DNA of 64,000 bases from JAYOEY01 sp038116945 (GTDB lineage: Bacteria > Pseudomonadota > Alphaproteobacteria > MPNO01 > UBA2964): the NCBI GenBank assembly GCA_038116945.1, contig JAYOEY010000016.1, positions 14,919-78,918 on the forward strand, written 5' to 3'. Numbering within the stretch: position 1 is the stretch's first letter; each line of letters begins with the position of its first letter. The position numbers and the translations under genes are program-made. The notes below the pieces were generated by a model, which saw only the letters and a list, made by a program, of their open reading frames with translations, ran no database searches and had not been told where the DNA came from. Of this stretch, positions 35,388 through 42,870 are shown in pieces.

Positions 35388-37349
35388 TCAGTTGAACAGC
35401 GCAAAGAATGGCGATTCGTGCCACATCACGGGTACGACAAGGTTGAACAGCACGTAGAGCATGACCGCCGACGCCGCCGTGTAGATCGCCGTCCACAGCC
35501 ATCCGCACTTCCCCCAGTACCGCAGATAGAGGGCAACGAATGCCAGCAGCGCCATGTACTGGCCGATGGCGAGCGTGACGACCGGAATCGCCACCATCCA
35601 GAGATAGAAATGCACGCCCCGCCGCAGGACCCCATCGCTTTCGCCCGCACTCTTTTCCGCCCTCACCGCACGCAGATCGCGCAGATCCAGCAGGACGACA
35701 AAGACCATGAACACCAGCGCAGGCACGGTTGCGATCAACGGCATGAAACGCGCTGCGGGGGGCCATGTCAGGGCGATCGCCGTCGCGCCGGCGAACACCA
35801 CCAGCAACAGGAGGTCGAACGGCAACGCCACCACGGGATTCCTGGCATCGACCGAGTCTCCAACCTCCTTGACGTCGCCTGCCGCGCGGTTCTTCTCCGA
35901 CTTCCGCCAGGCGGCGACCATGGTGAGGATGATCAGCAGGATGATGATGATGACGATGGGGCGGCTGAGGAAACCCCAGCTGTATGTCTGCATGCCGATA
36001 TGGAGACCGTTCTCCATGATAATGCCGAGAATGAATCCCAGCACCATGGGCGGGCGCGCCCAGCCGCTGAGCTTCATGACCCAGCCGATCAGCCCGAATA
36101 TCAGAAGCGAAATCCAGTCGCCGAAAGCGCCGTTGCCGATCCAGGCGCCCATGAAAACGAACAGCATGATCGCCGGCACAAGATAATGGCCCGGCAGGAA
36201 GGTAATTTTTGCGACCTGCTTGCCCCAGGCCATCAGCAGCGCCGCGCCGAGGATGTTGGCGATCGCAAGCGTCCACACCAGGCTGAAGCTGATATTGAGC
36301 TTGGTGGTCAGCAGCGCCGGCCCAGGCTCCAGCCCCTGAATGAGAAAGGCGCTGAGCAGGATCGCCATCGACGCGCTGCCCGGAATGGCGAAGGCGATGG
36401 TCGGCAGCAGGGCGCCGCCTTTCATCGCGTTGTTGGCGGCCTCCGGCGCGATCACGCCTCGAATGTCGCCCTTGCCGAACTGCGACTTGTCCTTGGCCGA
36501 CTGAACCGCGTGGCCGTAGGCGACCCAGTCCACCAGCGAGCCGCCGAGCCCCGGCAGCATGCCGACATAGACGCCGAGCGCGGTGCAGCGGAGACCGAGC
36601 CACCAGTGCTTCGCGGCATCCTTGACGCCGTCCATCATGCCGGATCCCGCTGTCTCGACGCGGCTGATCGAGGCGCCCCGCCGGCTGGCCAGATCGATCA
36701 TCTCAGGCAGCGCGAACAGGCCGAGCACCACCGGCACGAGCGGCAATCCGTCAAGCAGGTAATTCGAATCGAACGTATAGCGGGCAACGCTGCCGAAGGC
36801 CGAGTAGCCGATCATCGCCAGAAGGAGACCGAGGCAGGCCGATGCAAGCCCCTTATATATCGAACCGCCCGAAAGCGATCCCACCATCGTCAGGCCGAGT
36901 ACGGCGAGCATGAAGAATTCGGGTTCGGCAAAGGACAGGATCAGGGGTTTGACGATTGGAATCGACAGCGCCAGAAAGACCGCGCCCAGCACGCCGCCGA
37001 TCATGGAAACCGTATAGGCCGCCCCAAGCGCCCGGGACGCCTCGCCACGCTGGGCCAGCGGATAGCCGTCGAGAATCGTCGCCTGGCTCGCCGCGGTACC
37101 AGGCACGCCAAGCAGGACCGACGCCAGCGTGTCCGCCGTCGTGGTCACGGCGTACATTCCCAGCAGGAACGCGAAGGCCTCCCCTGGCCCGAGACCGAAC
37201 GTGAACGGCAGAAGGATCGCCATCCCGACAAGGCCGGAAAGGCCAGGAACGGCGCCGAAGAACATTCCCAGGAAGACCCCGAGAACCAGGTAGCCCATGG
37301 CTGGCCATTGAATGACCAGCATCAGACCGTCAATGGCGGCGTCGAACAT
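35388..37349 (-). CDS. Fused TTT transporter permease TctA-TctB
   Basis: This 653-residue inner-membrane protein consists of residues 1-490, the 11-12-helix TctA (hallmarks FGAVPGLSGLVGMAILLPFT, GVPGTAASQATILDGYP, MLPGLGGSLVDWVAYG), a charged linker (about 488-510), and a C-terminal 140-residue TctB-like four-helix unit (FDLLLLVVFAGATAIALTWP, then FYLWMVAIPVVTLAIGQYMA). TctA is normally about 500 residues and TctB separate, so the fusion is unusual. It imports a carboxylate delivered by the TctC-like protein encoded just upstream. A strong hairpin lies between the two genes. Confidence 0.9.
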   Translation of the reverse strand: MFDAAIDGLMLVIQWPAMGYLVLGVFLGMFFGAVPGLSGLVGMAILLPFTFGLGPGEAFAFLLGMYAVTTTADTLASVLLGVPGTAASQATILDGYPLAQRGEASRALGAAYTVSMIGGVLGAVFLALSIPIVKPLILSFAEPEFFMLAVLGLTMVGSLSGGSIYKGLASACLGLLLAMIGYSAFGSVARYTFDSNYLLDGLPLVPVVLGLFALPEMIDLASRRGASISRVETAGSGMMDGVKDAAKHWWLGLRCTALGVYVGMLPGLGGSLVDWVAYGHAVQSAKDKSQFGKGDIRGVIAPEAANNAMKGGALLPTIAFAIPGSASMAILLSAFLIQGLEPGPALLTTKLNISFSLVWTLAIANILGAALLMAWGKQVAKITFLPGHYLVPAIMLFVFMGAWIGNGAFGDWISLLIFGLIGWVMKLSGWARPPMVLGFILGIIMENGLHIGMQTYSWGFLSRPIVIIIILLIILTMVAAWRKSEKNRAAGDVKEVGDSVDARNPVVALPFDLLLLVVFAGATAIALTWPPAARFMPLIATVPALVFMVFVVLLDLRDLRAVRAEKSAGESDGVLRRGVHFYLWMVAIPVVTLAIGQYMALLAFVALYLRYWGKCGWLWTAIYTAASAVMLYVLFNLVVPVMWHESPFFALFN

Positions 37350-37367
37350 GGCGATTCCCGATTGGTC

Positions 37368-37397
37368 CGGCCGGAGCGCTGGATAGCGCCCCGGCCG
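37368..37397 (-). other. Strong intercistronic hairpin between tctC-like and tctAB genes
   Basis: On the minus strand 37397-37368 forms a 13-bp stem (37385-37397 with 37368-37380, one G-U wobble) and a 4-base loop. No T tract follows. It sits in the 79-bp gap downstream of the binding-protein gene. Such hairpins often protect the binding-protein message from decay so that it outnumbers the permease. Confidence 0.7.
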
Positions 37398-37428
37398 TAT
37401 TTCTGCGTGTCAGACTATGCTGTCCGTA

Positions 37429-38517
37429 TCAGCGGACGACGAGCGACTGCATGTATTTCTGAACCGACGGTTTGACGTTCAGGAGGTCGTCCACGACTTC
37501 CTGCGCGTCCTCGCCGCTCAGAGGCACGAGATCGCTCGCGTTCTGCTTCTTGTATTCGGCGAGATAGCCCGCGTCCTTGGTGGTCTTCATCCATGCGGCC
37601 CGCAGATCGGCCACTGCCTGTTTCGGCACGCCCTTCGGCGTGACGATGACGCGCAGGACCTGGCGCATCTGGGCGAGCTTCAGATAGGTCCCCCAGGCGT
37701 CTGCCGGCGGCATCTTGCCCTTGCCATGTTTGGCCTGATAGACGTCGAGGAAAGTCGGGATTTCCTTGGCCACGGTATCGGCATGCTTAAGCCCGCCGCC
37801 CTTGGTCGGCTGGCCGACATGCCACAGCGGCACGGAAACGCCCGGCTTGATCAGCAACGGCTGAACGCCATTGTAGTAACCCGTCAGCGAATCCTCGGTG
37901 TACTGGATGCCGTTCTGCAGGATGGCGCGGCGGATCGAGTTGGCTCCCTTGAAGCCGGTCACGTGCTCATGCTTCATGTCGAGCAGTTTCAAGGTGAGGC
38001 GGATCGAAACGTCCTTGGAACTGGTCGGCGCATGACCGGCCGTCTTGAAGACCTTGGTGACCTTCAGGAAGTCGTTGGCGTTGTTGATCCCGCCGTCCAG
38101 AACGTCCTTGCGGATGTGCGCGATCTGCTGCTGACCGATGGCACCGATAAAAATCAGGTCCTTGTGGCTGACCCTGAGTTCCTTGGCCTGCGTCAGTTCG
38201 GCCATACCGGCGATGGTGAACACGCCTATGACCGAGCCGTTCTTCTTTGCCGCCTGGCCCAGATAGTTGGTGGCCACGACGCCACCGGCGCCCGGCATGT
38301 TGCGAACGACGATGCGCGGCTTTCCCGCAATGTAGTTTTCCATAAAGCGGAGCACCGAACGACCCTGAACGTCTGTGTTCCCGCCGGCTCCATAATTGAT
38401 CAGGACGTTGAGAGTCTTGCCCTTGTAAAACTGGGCAGAAGCCGGCGAGGCGGAAAGCGCGATGGCGCCCGCGCCCAGAACCAGCGAACTCAACACGGTA
38501 GAAGCGATTTTCTGCAT
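37429..38517 (-). CDS. TTT transporter solute-binding protein (TctC / Bug family)
   Basis: A 362-residue periplasmic protein starting MQKIASTVLSSLVLGAGAIA (ATG 38517, with GGAGGA eight bases before it; the longer frame lacks a site). The signal peptide is cleaved near ASAQ. Family features are FYKGKTLNVLINYGAGGNTD and VVRNMPGAGGVVATNYL, the loops that grip a carboxylate through water. It captures an organic acid for the fused TctAB protein encoded downstream. Its length is about 40 residues above the family norm. Confidence 0.9.
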   Translation of the reverse strand: MQKIASTVLSSLVLGAGAIALSASPASAQFYKGKTLNVLINYGAGGNTDVQGRSVLRFMENYIAGKPRIVVRNMPGAGGVVATNYLGQAAKKNGSVIGVFTIAGMAELTQAKELRVSHKDLIFIGAIGQQQIAHIRKDVLDGGINNANDFLKVTKVFKTAGHAPTSSKDVSIRLTLKLLDMKHEHVTGFKGANSIRRAILQNGIQYTEDSLTGYYNGVQPLLIKPGVSVPLWHVGQPTKGGGLKHADTVAKEIPTFLDVYQAKHGKGKMPPADAWGTYLKLAQMRQVLRVIVTPKGVPKQAVADLRAAWMKTTKDAGYLAEYKKQNASDLVPLSGEDAQEVVDDLLNVKPSVQKYMQSLVVR

Positions 38518-38683
38518 ATTTATAGTCCTCCCTTTGAACCCTTCGCCCTCTCTCGCTTGAAACAGCGAAGGAACGGACAAAGGCTACGTTCGGGATCGGC
38601 CGGTTGCAAGGGCCGCGACGCACTAATCGTATTTTTATCGGGGGAAACTCGTTCTTCCGTGCTGCTAGAGGGGTCGCCCGCGC

Positions 38684-39322
38684 TCAACTCTCCAGCCGCC
38701 AGGTGCCGTCCGGCTTGCGGCATGCCTTGCCGTACATCTGCTGAAGAGCCCCGCCGACATTGGCTTCCACCGTATATTCCCGGCAATAGCGCCCTTCCCC
38801 GGTTCCGTAAGTCAGCGTCGGGCGGATCCGGTAGTCGAGACTGCCGTCGGGCTTTTTCCACTCAACGGCCTGCCCGTTCGGCGCATGCTCCAGCACCTGT
38901 CCGATGCATTGCGTATCGGCCTCGTCCATGGAACGACCGATGACGCCGCCCAGGATTCCGCCGATAACGGTTCCGGCAATGACAGCGGCTGTCCGACCGG
39001 AGCCGCTGCCGATCCGCGATCCGGCCGCAGCGCCGACGCCCGCGCCGATTACGGCGCCAAGCGCCTGCCTGTTGCATTCCCCGATGCCGTTTTCGGGCAA
39101 CCTGACATATTCAGGAGAAGCGGGCGCCTCTACCTGGCGATTACGATGCCTGCCTTTTCCCTTGTGCTTGTTCTTATGCTTCTCCCGATAGCCATGCGCC
39201 GGCGCCCAGGGAGGCGGATCCGCGAATACCGGCGCCGCGGGAGCAGCAATACCGATCGCAACCGCCGCAATGATCGTGGCAGCAAGAGGCGAGCGTCGGG
39301 ATGCAATGGAAATCTTTGACAT
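38684..39322 (-). CDS. Glycine-zipper outer-membrane surface-antigen-like protein
   Basis: A 212-residue exported protein. The leader (SPLAATIIAAVAIGIAAPAA) is followed by a basic KHKNKHKGKGRHRNR linker. Then comes a glycine-zipper double helix (ALGAVIGAGVGAAAGSRIGSG...VIAGTVIGGILGGVIG), and a C-terminal domain with paired Cys (GRYCREYTVEANVGG and GKACRKPDGTW) typical of 17-kDa-antigen/RickA-type lipid-associated proteins. It probably sits in the outer membrane or periplasm. No lipobox Cys is present. It is a single gene with its own divergent upstream region. Confidence 0.87.
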   Translation of the reverse strand: MSKISIASRRSPLAATIIAAVAIGIAAPAAPVFADPPPWAPAHGYREKHKNKHKGKGRHRNRQVEAPASPEYVRLPENGIGECNRQALGAVIGAGVGAAAGSRIGSGSGRTAAVIAGTVIGGILGGVIGRSMDEADTQCIGQVLEHAPNGQAVEWKKPDGSLDYRIRPTLTYGTGEGRYCREYTVEANVGGALQQMYGKACRKPDGTWRLES

Positions 39323-39484
39323 AAATCAGAACCTCAAACGGTTGATACGGTCCCCGCCCCCCGGTTTGACAGGAACCCACGTTACATCATTCCTGCCGGA
39401 AAAAGTAGCATCTGGCCGGTCCGTTGACCCCCCCGCCTAAAGGCCTTATCAGGACCGGTATCGAAACCAGCGAGAGGCCCAGCG

Positions 39485-40282
39485 ATGCCGACCGTCGCCT
39501 TGAACGGCATGAACTTCAACTATGAACTCGACGGACCGGAGGGCGCGCCGTGGATCACGTTCTCCAATTCGCTCGCCACCAACGTCACCATGTGGGACGA
39601 ACAGGCGGCGCTGCTGTCCGATAACTGGCGGGTGCTGCGCTACGACCAGCGGGGGCACGGCAAGACACAGGCATCCACTCCGCCCTACTCTTTCGACCAG
39701 CTTGTCAACGACGTGATCGCGTTGTGGGATGAGCTTGGCGTCCGGCGCAGCGTTTTCTGCGGCTTGTCGATGGGCGGCACTACCGGGCTTGGCCTTGCAA
39801 TCGACCACGACGACCGGCTTGCCGCCTACATCGGCTGCGATCTCCGTTGCGAATCCCTGCCCGATTTTACCGCCGCATGGGACGACAGGATCTCGTTGGC
39901 GCAGAAGGTCGGCATGGACGGCATGGCGGACCCCACGGCGAATCGATGGTTTACCGAAAAGTTCCACAGCGATCCCGCCAATGCGGCCGTGATGGACAAG
40001 ATCAAGGGTATGATCCGGACCACATCGCTCGACGGCTTCATTGGCTGTTCGAACGCCCTGCAGGACATCCAGTACAAGGAACGGCTTGACCGTATCCGGG
40101 TGCCCACCCAGTTTATTTGCGGCGAGTTCGACCCCGCGGCCAACGCCGACACCATGGGGCCCATGCAGCAGGCTGTTTCCGGTTCGGAACTGCATGTCGT
40201 GCCCAACGCGGGGCACATATCCAACATGGAGAACCCCACCGATTTCAACCAGGCCCTGCTGGGCTTCCTGAACCGGCTCTAG
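39485..40282 (+). CDS. pcaD: Alpha/beta hydrolase, 3-oxoadipate enol-lactonase-like
   Basis: A 265-residue protein with the PcaD-type N-terminus (FNYELDGPEGAPWITFSNSL), nucleophile elbow CGLSMGGTTG (S99), acid in GEFDPAANAD and His in PNAGHISNME. The length and order match enol-lactone hydrolases that open 3-oxoadipate enol-lactone to 3-oxoadipate. No other pca genes lie beside it; the next gene (27 bp away) encodes a cupin. The lactonase assignment is by likeness only; a related ester hydrolase is possible. Confidence 0.8.
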   Translation: MPTVALNGMNFNYELDGPEGAPWITFSNSLATNVTMWDEQAALLSDNWRVLRYDQRGHGKTQASTPPYSFDQLVNDVIALWDELGVRRSVFCGLSMGGTTGLGLAIDHDDRLAAYIGCDLRCESLPDFTAAWDDRISLAQKVGMDGMADPTANRWFTEKFHSDPANAAVMDKIKGMIRTTSLDGFIGCSNALQDIQYKERLDRIRVPTQFICGEFDPAANADTMGPMQQAVSGSELHVVPNAGHISNMENPTDFNQALLGFLNRL

Positions 40283-40308
40283 ACAGACGCCACAACAGAG
40301 GACTTCCA

Positions 40309-40884
40309 ATGAGCGAGAAACAGCCTGTCGGCATCCGCCGCATCGTCACCGGACACGACGCCAACGGAAAGGCCGTCATCATCGCCGACGGCCCGACGCC
40401 GGGCGTCAAGACCACGCCCAACCGGCCCGGCGTGATCTTCCACAACATGTGGACGACCAAATCGGCCCCCGCGCGATATGACGGTCCGGAAGAGGAAACC
40501 AGCGTCGACCTGCCGCTGCCGCCGCCGAAGAACGGAACGACCTTCCGGCTGATCGAATTCCCGCCGGAAAACCAGGTGGGCACGGTCGATGAGGAAACCG
40601 CGAAGAAGGCATTCGAGGAATACGGCGCCGACGGCGCGCTGCAGCACGACGACAACGCCAACCAGACGCAGGCGAACCGCCATTCCTTCATGCACCGGAC
40701 GGACACGGTCGATTACGCCATCTGCCTCGCGGGAGAGATGACCATGCTGCTGGACGATTCCGAGGTCGTGATGAAGCCCGGCGACGTGATGGTCCAGCGC
40801 GGCACCAACCATGCCTGGGTCAACAGATCGGACGAATACTGCACCATGGCGTTCGTCCTGATCGACGGCGAAGGCGACCGCTAA
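40309..40884 (+). CDS. Cupin-domain protein
   Basis: A 191-residue protein from ATG 40309. The first 110 residues contain a charged, Pro-rich extension with the TSVDLPLPPPKNG and FPPENQVGTVDEETAKKA segments. A single cupin follows: H-x-T-D in SFMHRTDTVDYAICLAGEMT and PGDVMVQRGTNHAW with the second metal His. The family includes gentisate-dioxygenase-like and plain ligand-binding cupins. Co-transcription with the enol-lactonase-like gene fits a small aromatic-acid pathway. No assignment beyond cupin is justified. Confidence 0.8.
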   Translation: MSEKQPVGIRRIVTGHDANGKAVIIADGPTPGVKTTPNRPGVIFHNMWTTKSAPARYDGPEEETSVDLPLPPPKNGTTFRLIEFPPENQVGTVDEETAKKAFEEYGADGALQHDDNANQTQANRHSFMHRTDTVDYAICLAGEMTMLLDDSEVVMKPGDVMVQRGTNHAWVNRSDEYCTMAFVLIDGEGDR

Positions 40885-41297
40885 AAGCGCATAAACGGGT
40901 TGGCGATCAAGCCTAGCGGGCCGCTAAGCTTTACCGGAGCATCAAGAACCGCCAGACATAGACAGTCCCCGTCGTTGTCGGCAATCTGACGGTGAGTGTG
41001 GCCTCCGTCGGCGATTTCGACGTCTCCGGCAGCGATACGATGACCTCCATTTCGGTCCGTCAGCCCGCCAGTCAGTACGAGCGTATACTCTGAGCCGACA
41101 TGCGTATGAGGCGGCACAACACCGCCGGGCCTTACCGCGAACAGGCTTGCGCGCCAGCCGTCGACATCGATGGGCAAAATCGTCTCGCGCATCGAAGGCC
41201 CGCGCCAGCGCCAGTCAAGCGTATCCAGGCTACCGGACAAATAAGACCGTAAAGGCTTTGGAACTACGCCAGCGGTCCGATCATCGAACTGTGTCAT
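40881..41297 (-). CDS. chrR: ChrR C-terminal cupin fragment (separated by frameshift)
   Basis: A 138-residue open frame holding the cupin-like domain of a ChrR zinc anti-sigma factor: PLRSYLSGSLDTLDWRWRGP, VPPHTHVGSEYTLVLTGG and DCLCLAVLDAPVKLSGPLG. Its ATG (41297) overlaps the upstream stop in an ATGA. Translating upstream in this same frame gives STDALDTVLRKLDERPVPES before the ATG, which continues the ChrR linker, so this is really the second half of one protein. In ChrR the cupin binds zinc and responds to singlet oxygen. Confidence 0.85.
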   Translation of the reverse strand: MTQFDDRTAGVVPKPLRSYLSGSLDTLDWRWRGPSMRETILPIDVDGWRASLFAVRPGGVVPPHTHVGSEYTLVLTGGLTDRNGGHRIAAGDVEIADGGHTHRQIADNDGDCLCLAVLDAPVKLSGPLGLIANPFMRF

Positions 41298-41539
41298 TTC
41301 GGATTCCGGAACTGGCCGTTCGTCAAGCTTGCGCAGAACTGTATCGAGAGCATCCGTAGAAATTTTTTGGGCTCAAGCGAAGCGAGCAACGCCCCGCCGA
41401 CAGCTTCCAGATCTGACGACGAATCGTGACAGACATCGCACATCGACAGGTGACTTGCGACGAAAAGCGCCAGTGGTTCCGGCGCGGCGCCGGCGGCATA
41501 TTCCGCGAGCAATTCTTCCGGTAGATGGTGGCGGATCAT
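41294..41539 (-). CDS. chrR: ChrR N-terminal zinc anti-sigma domain (frameshifted fragment)
   Basis: An 81-residue frame with the zinc anti-sigma signature H-x3-C-x2-C (HLSMCDVC) after MIRHHLPEELLAEYAAG. From about residue 58 the sequence (KKFLRMLSIQFCASLTNG) no longer resembles ChrR. The break is at an A6T3 run (41365-41373): one missing base would restore the linker and join this to the cupin frame. It starts by an ATGA overlap with the sigma gene. In ChrR this domain holds RpoE inactive; the fragment may still bind sigma. Confidence 0.87.
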   Translation of the reverse strand: MIRHHLPEELLAEYAAGAAPEPLALFVASHLSMCDVCHDSSSDLEAVGGALLASLEPKKFLRMLSIQFCASLTNGQFRNPK

Positions 41540-42108
41540 CCTGCTCCTCCCGCCATGTGTCCGCGAAGACTCTCCAGCCCAAGCCGGATCCGCGATTTTA
41601 CCGTACCGAGCGGCACGGATAGCTCTTCGGAAATCTTTCTGTGCGGTTTGTCTTCGAGAAACGCCATCCTGATCGCTTCAGCCTGAGCCTCCGGCAAAGT
41701 CTCGATGCCGATAAGCACCTGTTTTTCCATCTGATGCCGTTCAATCGTGTCCGCGGCAAGTGGAGCAGGATCCGGCACTGTCATCGCTTCCTCCTCGGAG
41801 GATTCCGCAATCGGATAGTTCTGCCGACGCACCATATCAATTCTCTTGTTTCTGCCAATCGTGAAGATCCAGGTCGACGCCGACGCCCGGGACGGATCAA
41901 AGGTTTCAGCCCTGCGCCAGACAGCGATCATGGTTTCCTGCGCAACTTCCTCTGCTTCGTTAGCGTCGCACCCGCCTCTCAAAGCATACGATTTAAGTCG
42001 AGGGGCAAAGTAACGGAAAAGATCGGCAAATGCCGACCTGTCTCTGTCTCTGGCGATAGCCAGGATTAGCCCTTCGAAATCGATATACGCCACTGCTTTT
42101 CTGCACAC
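41536..42108 (-). CDS. rpoE: ECF RNA polymerase sigma factor, RpoE/ChrR group
   Basis: A 190-residue group 4 sigma factor. Region 2 (FADLFRYFAPRLKSYALRG, STWIFTIGRNKRIDMVRR) recognises the -10 element and region 4 (LPEAQAEAIRMAFLEDKPHR, VPLGTVKSRIRLGLESLR) the -35. The adjoining ChrR-type anti-sigma places it in the group typified by Rhodobacter RpoE, which answers singlet oxygen. The ATG at 42108 is the likely start, though no strong ribosome site is seen. It lies 73 bp after the fasciclin gene and may be read from the same promoter. Confidence 0.92.
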   Translation of the reverse strand: MCRKAVAYIDFEGLILAIARDRDRSAFADLFRYFAPRLKSYALRGGCDANEAEEVAQETMIAVWRRAETFDPSRASASTWIFTIGRNKRIDMVRRQNYPIAESSEEEAMTVPDPAPLAADTIERHQMEKQVLIGIETLPEAQAEAIRMAFLEDKPHRKISEELSVPLGTVKSRIRLGLESLRGHMAGGAG

Positions 42109-42131
42109 ATTTCGGCCGACCGGCGTGATGT

Positions 42132-42171
42132 TCGTACGAGCCCCCGGTGCATTGGCCGAAGGCTCGTACGA
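42132..42171. repeat. Perfect inverted repeat with palindromic arms between fasciclin and rpoE genes
   Basis: TCGTACGAGCC (42132-42142) and GGCTCGTACGA (42161-42171) are exact inverse copies around an 18-base loop. Each arm itself contains the palindrome TCGTACGA, so it may be a paired protein-binding site or an RNA hairpin. No T tract follows on either strand. Confidence 0.6.
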
Positions 42172-42181
42172 GTCCCGGATA

Positions 42182-42676
42182 TTACTTCTTCGGCAGTATG
42201 ACCGTGTCGATCACGTGGATCACGCCGTTTGATGTCGCAATATCTGCTTTCACGACTTTCGCCTGATCCACCATGACACCCATCGTCGCATCCACAGCGA
42301 CTTTGCTGCCCTGCACGGTCGGCACCTTCATCTTCTTTCCGGCGATGTCAGACGCCATCACCATGCCAGAGAGCACATGGTAGGTCAGAATCGCCGCAAG
42401 CTTATCCTTGTTTTCGGGCTTCAGCAGACTCTCCAGCGTGCCCTTGGGTAGCTTGCCGAATGCCTCGTCGGTCGGAGCGAATACCGTGAACGGACCCTTT
42501 CCCTTCAATGTTTCGACCAGACCCGCCGCTTTCACGGCTGTTACGAGAGTGTTGAACGATCCCGCCGCGACGGCGGTGTCGACGATGTCCTTGTCCATTG
42601 CCCGGACGCCAGTCGCCGAGAGGAAAAGCGCTGCGGTTACCGCGGCGACCCGCGCTATCGATTTCATACCAATCAT
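42182..42676 (-). CDS. Fasciclin (beta-Ig-H3) domain exported protein
   Basis: A 164-residue protein starting MIGMKSIARVAAVTAALFLS (ATG 42676, with AGGAG seven bases upstream). It has a signal peptide cleaved near VRAM, then one FAS1 domain: VDTAVAAGSFNTLVTAVKAA, FTVFAPTDEAFGKLP, ILTYHVLSGMV, and NGVIHVIDTVILPK at the C-terminus. Such secreted or periplasmic proteins are common targets of RpoE-ChrR regulons. An RpoE-like promoter lies about 60 bp upstream. Confidence 0.92.
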   Translation of the reverse strand: MIGMKSIARVAAVTAALFLSATGVRAMDKDIVDTAVAAGSFNTLVTAVKAAGLVETLKGKGPFTVFAPTDEAFGKLPKGTLESLLKPENKDKLAAILTYHVLSGMVMASDIAGKKMKVPTVQGSKVAVDATMGVMVDQAKVVKADIATSNGVIHVIDTVILPKK

Positions 42677-42737
42677 TTGATGTCTCCTGTGTAAAAGATT
42701 GCTCGTTTCTGCGCCGCGTTCGACGTACACATTTCTT

Positions 42738-42765
42738 TCTAAGTTGCGAAGAAAAGAACGGATCA
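42738..42765 (-). promoter_or_regulatory. RpoE (ECF)-like promoter of the fasciclin gene
   Basis: On the minus strand TGATCC (42765-42760) is followed after 17 bases by TTAGAA (-10 region, 42742-42737). TGATCC is the -35 element I recall for the RpoE/ChrR group; the -10 match is looser. It sits about 60 bp before the fasciclin start and could also serve the downstream sigma operon. Confidence 0.5.
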
Positions 42766-42870
42766 CTGGCTGACAAAAAAATTTTGGCAATTGTCCGGTA
42801 AGGCTGGGCTTGCCTGATTATCAGGGCCATCGCTATAGATGCGCCGCATTGCGTTAAACGGATCAAGCTG

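Noticed and set aside
35418..37475. 685-codon plus-strand open frame rich in H, Q, R
   Set aside because: Antisense to the TctA-TctB gene; the composition (HQR-rich) is typical of a reverse membrane-protein frame.
41294..41539. Programmed -1 frameshifting in chrR
   Set aside because: The A6T3 run does not form a proper slippery heptamer in the zero frame and no obvious stimulatory structure was noted. A one-base indel or sequencing error is simpler.
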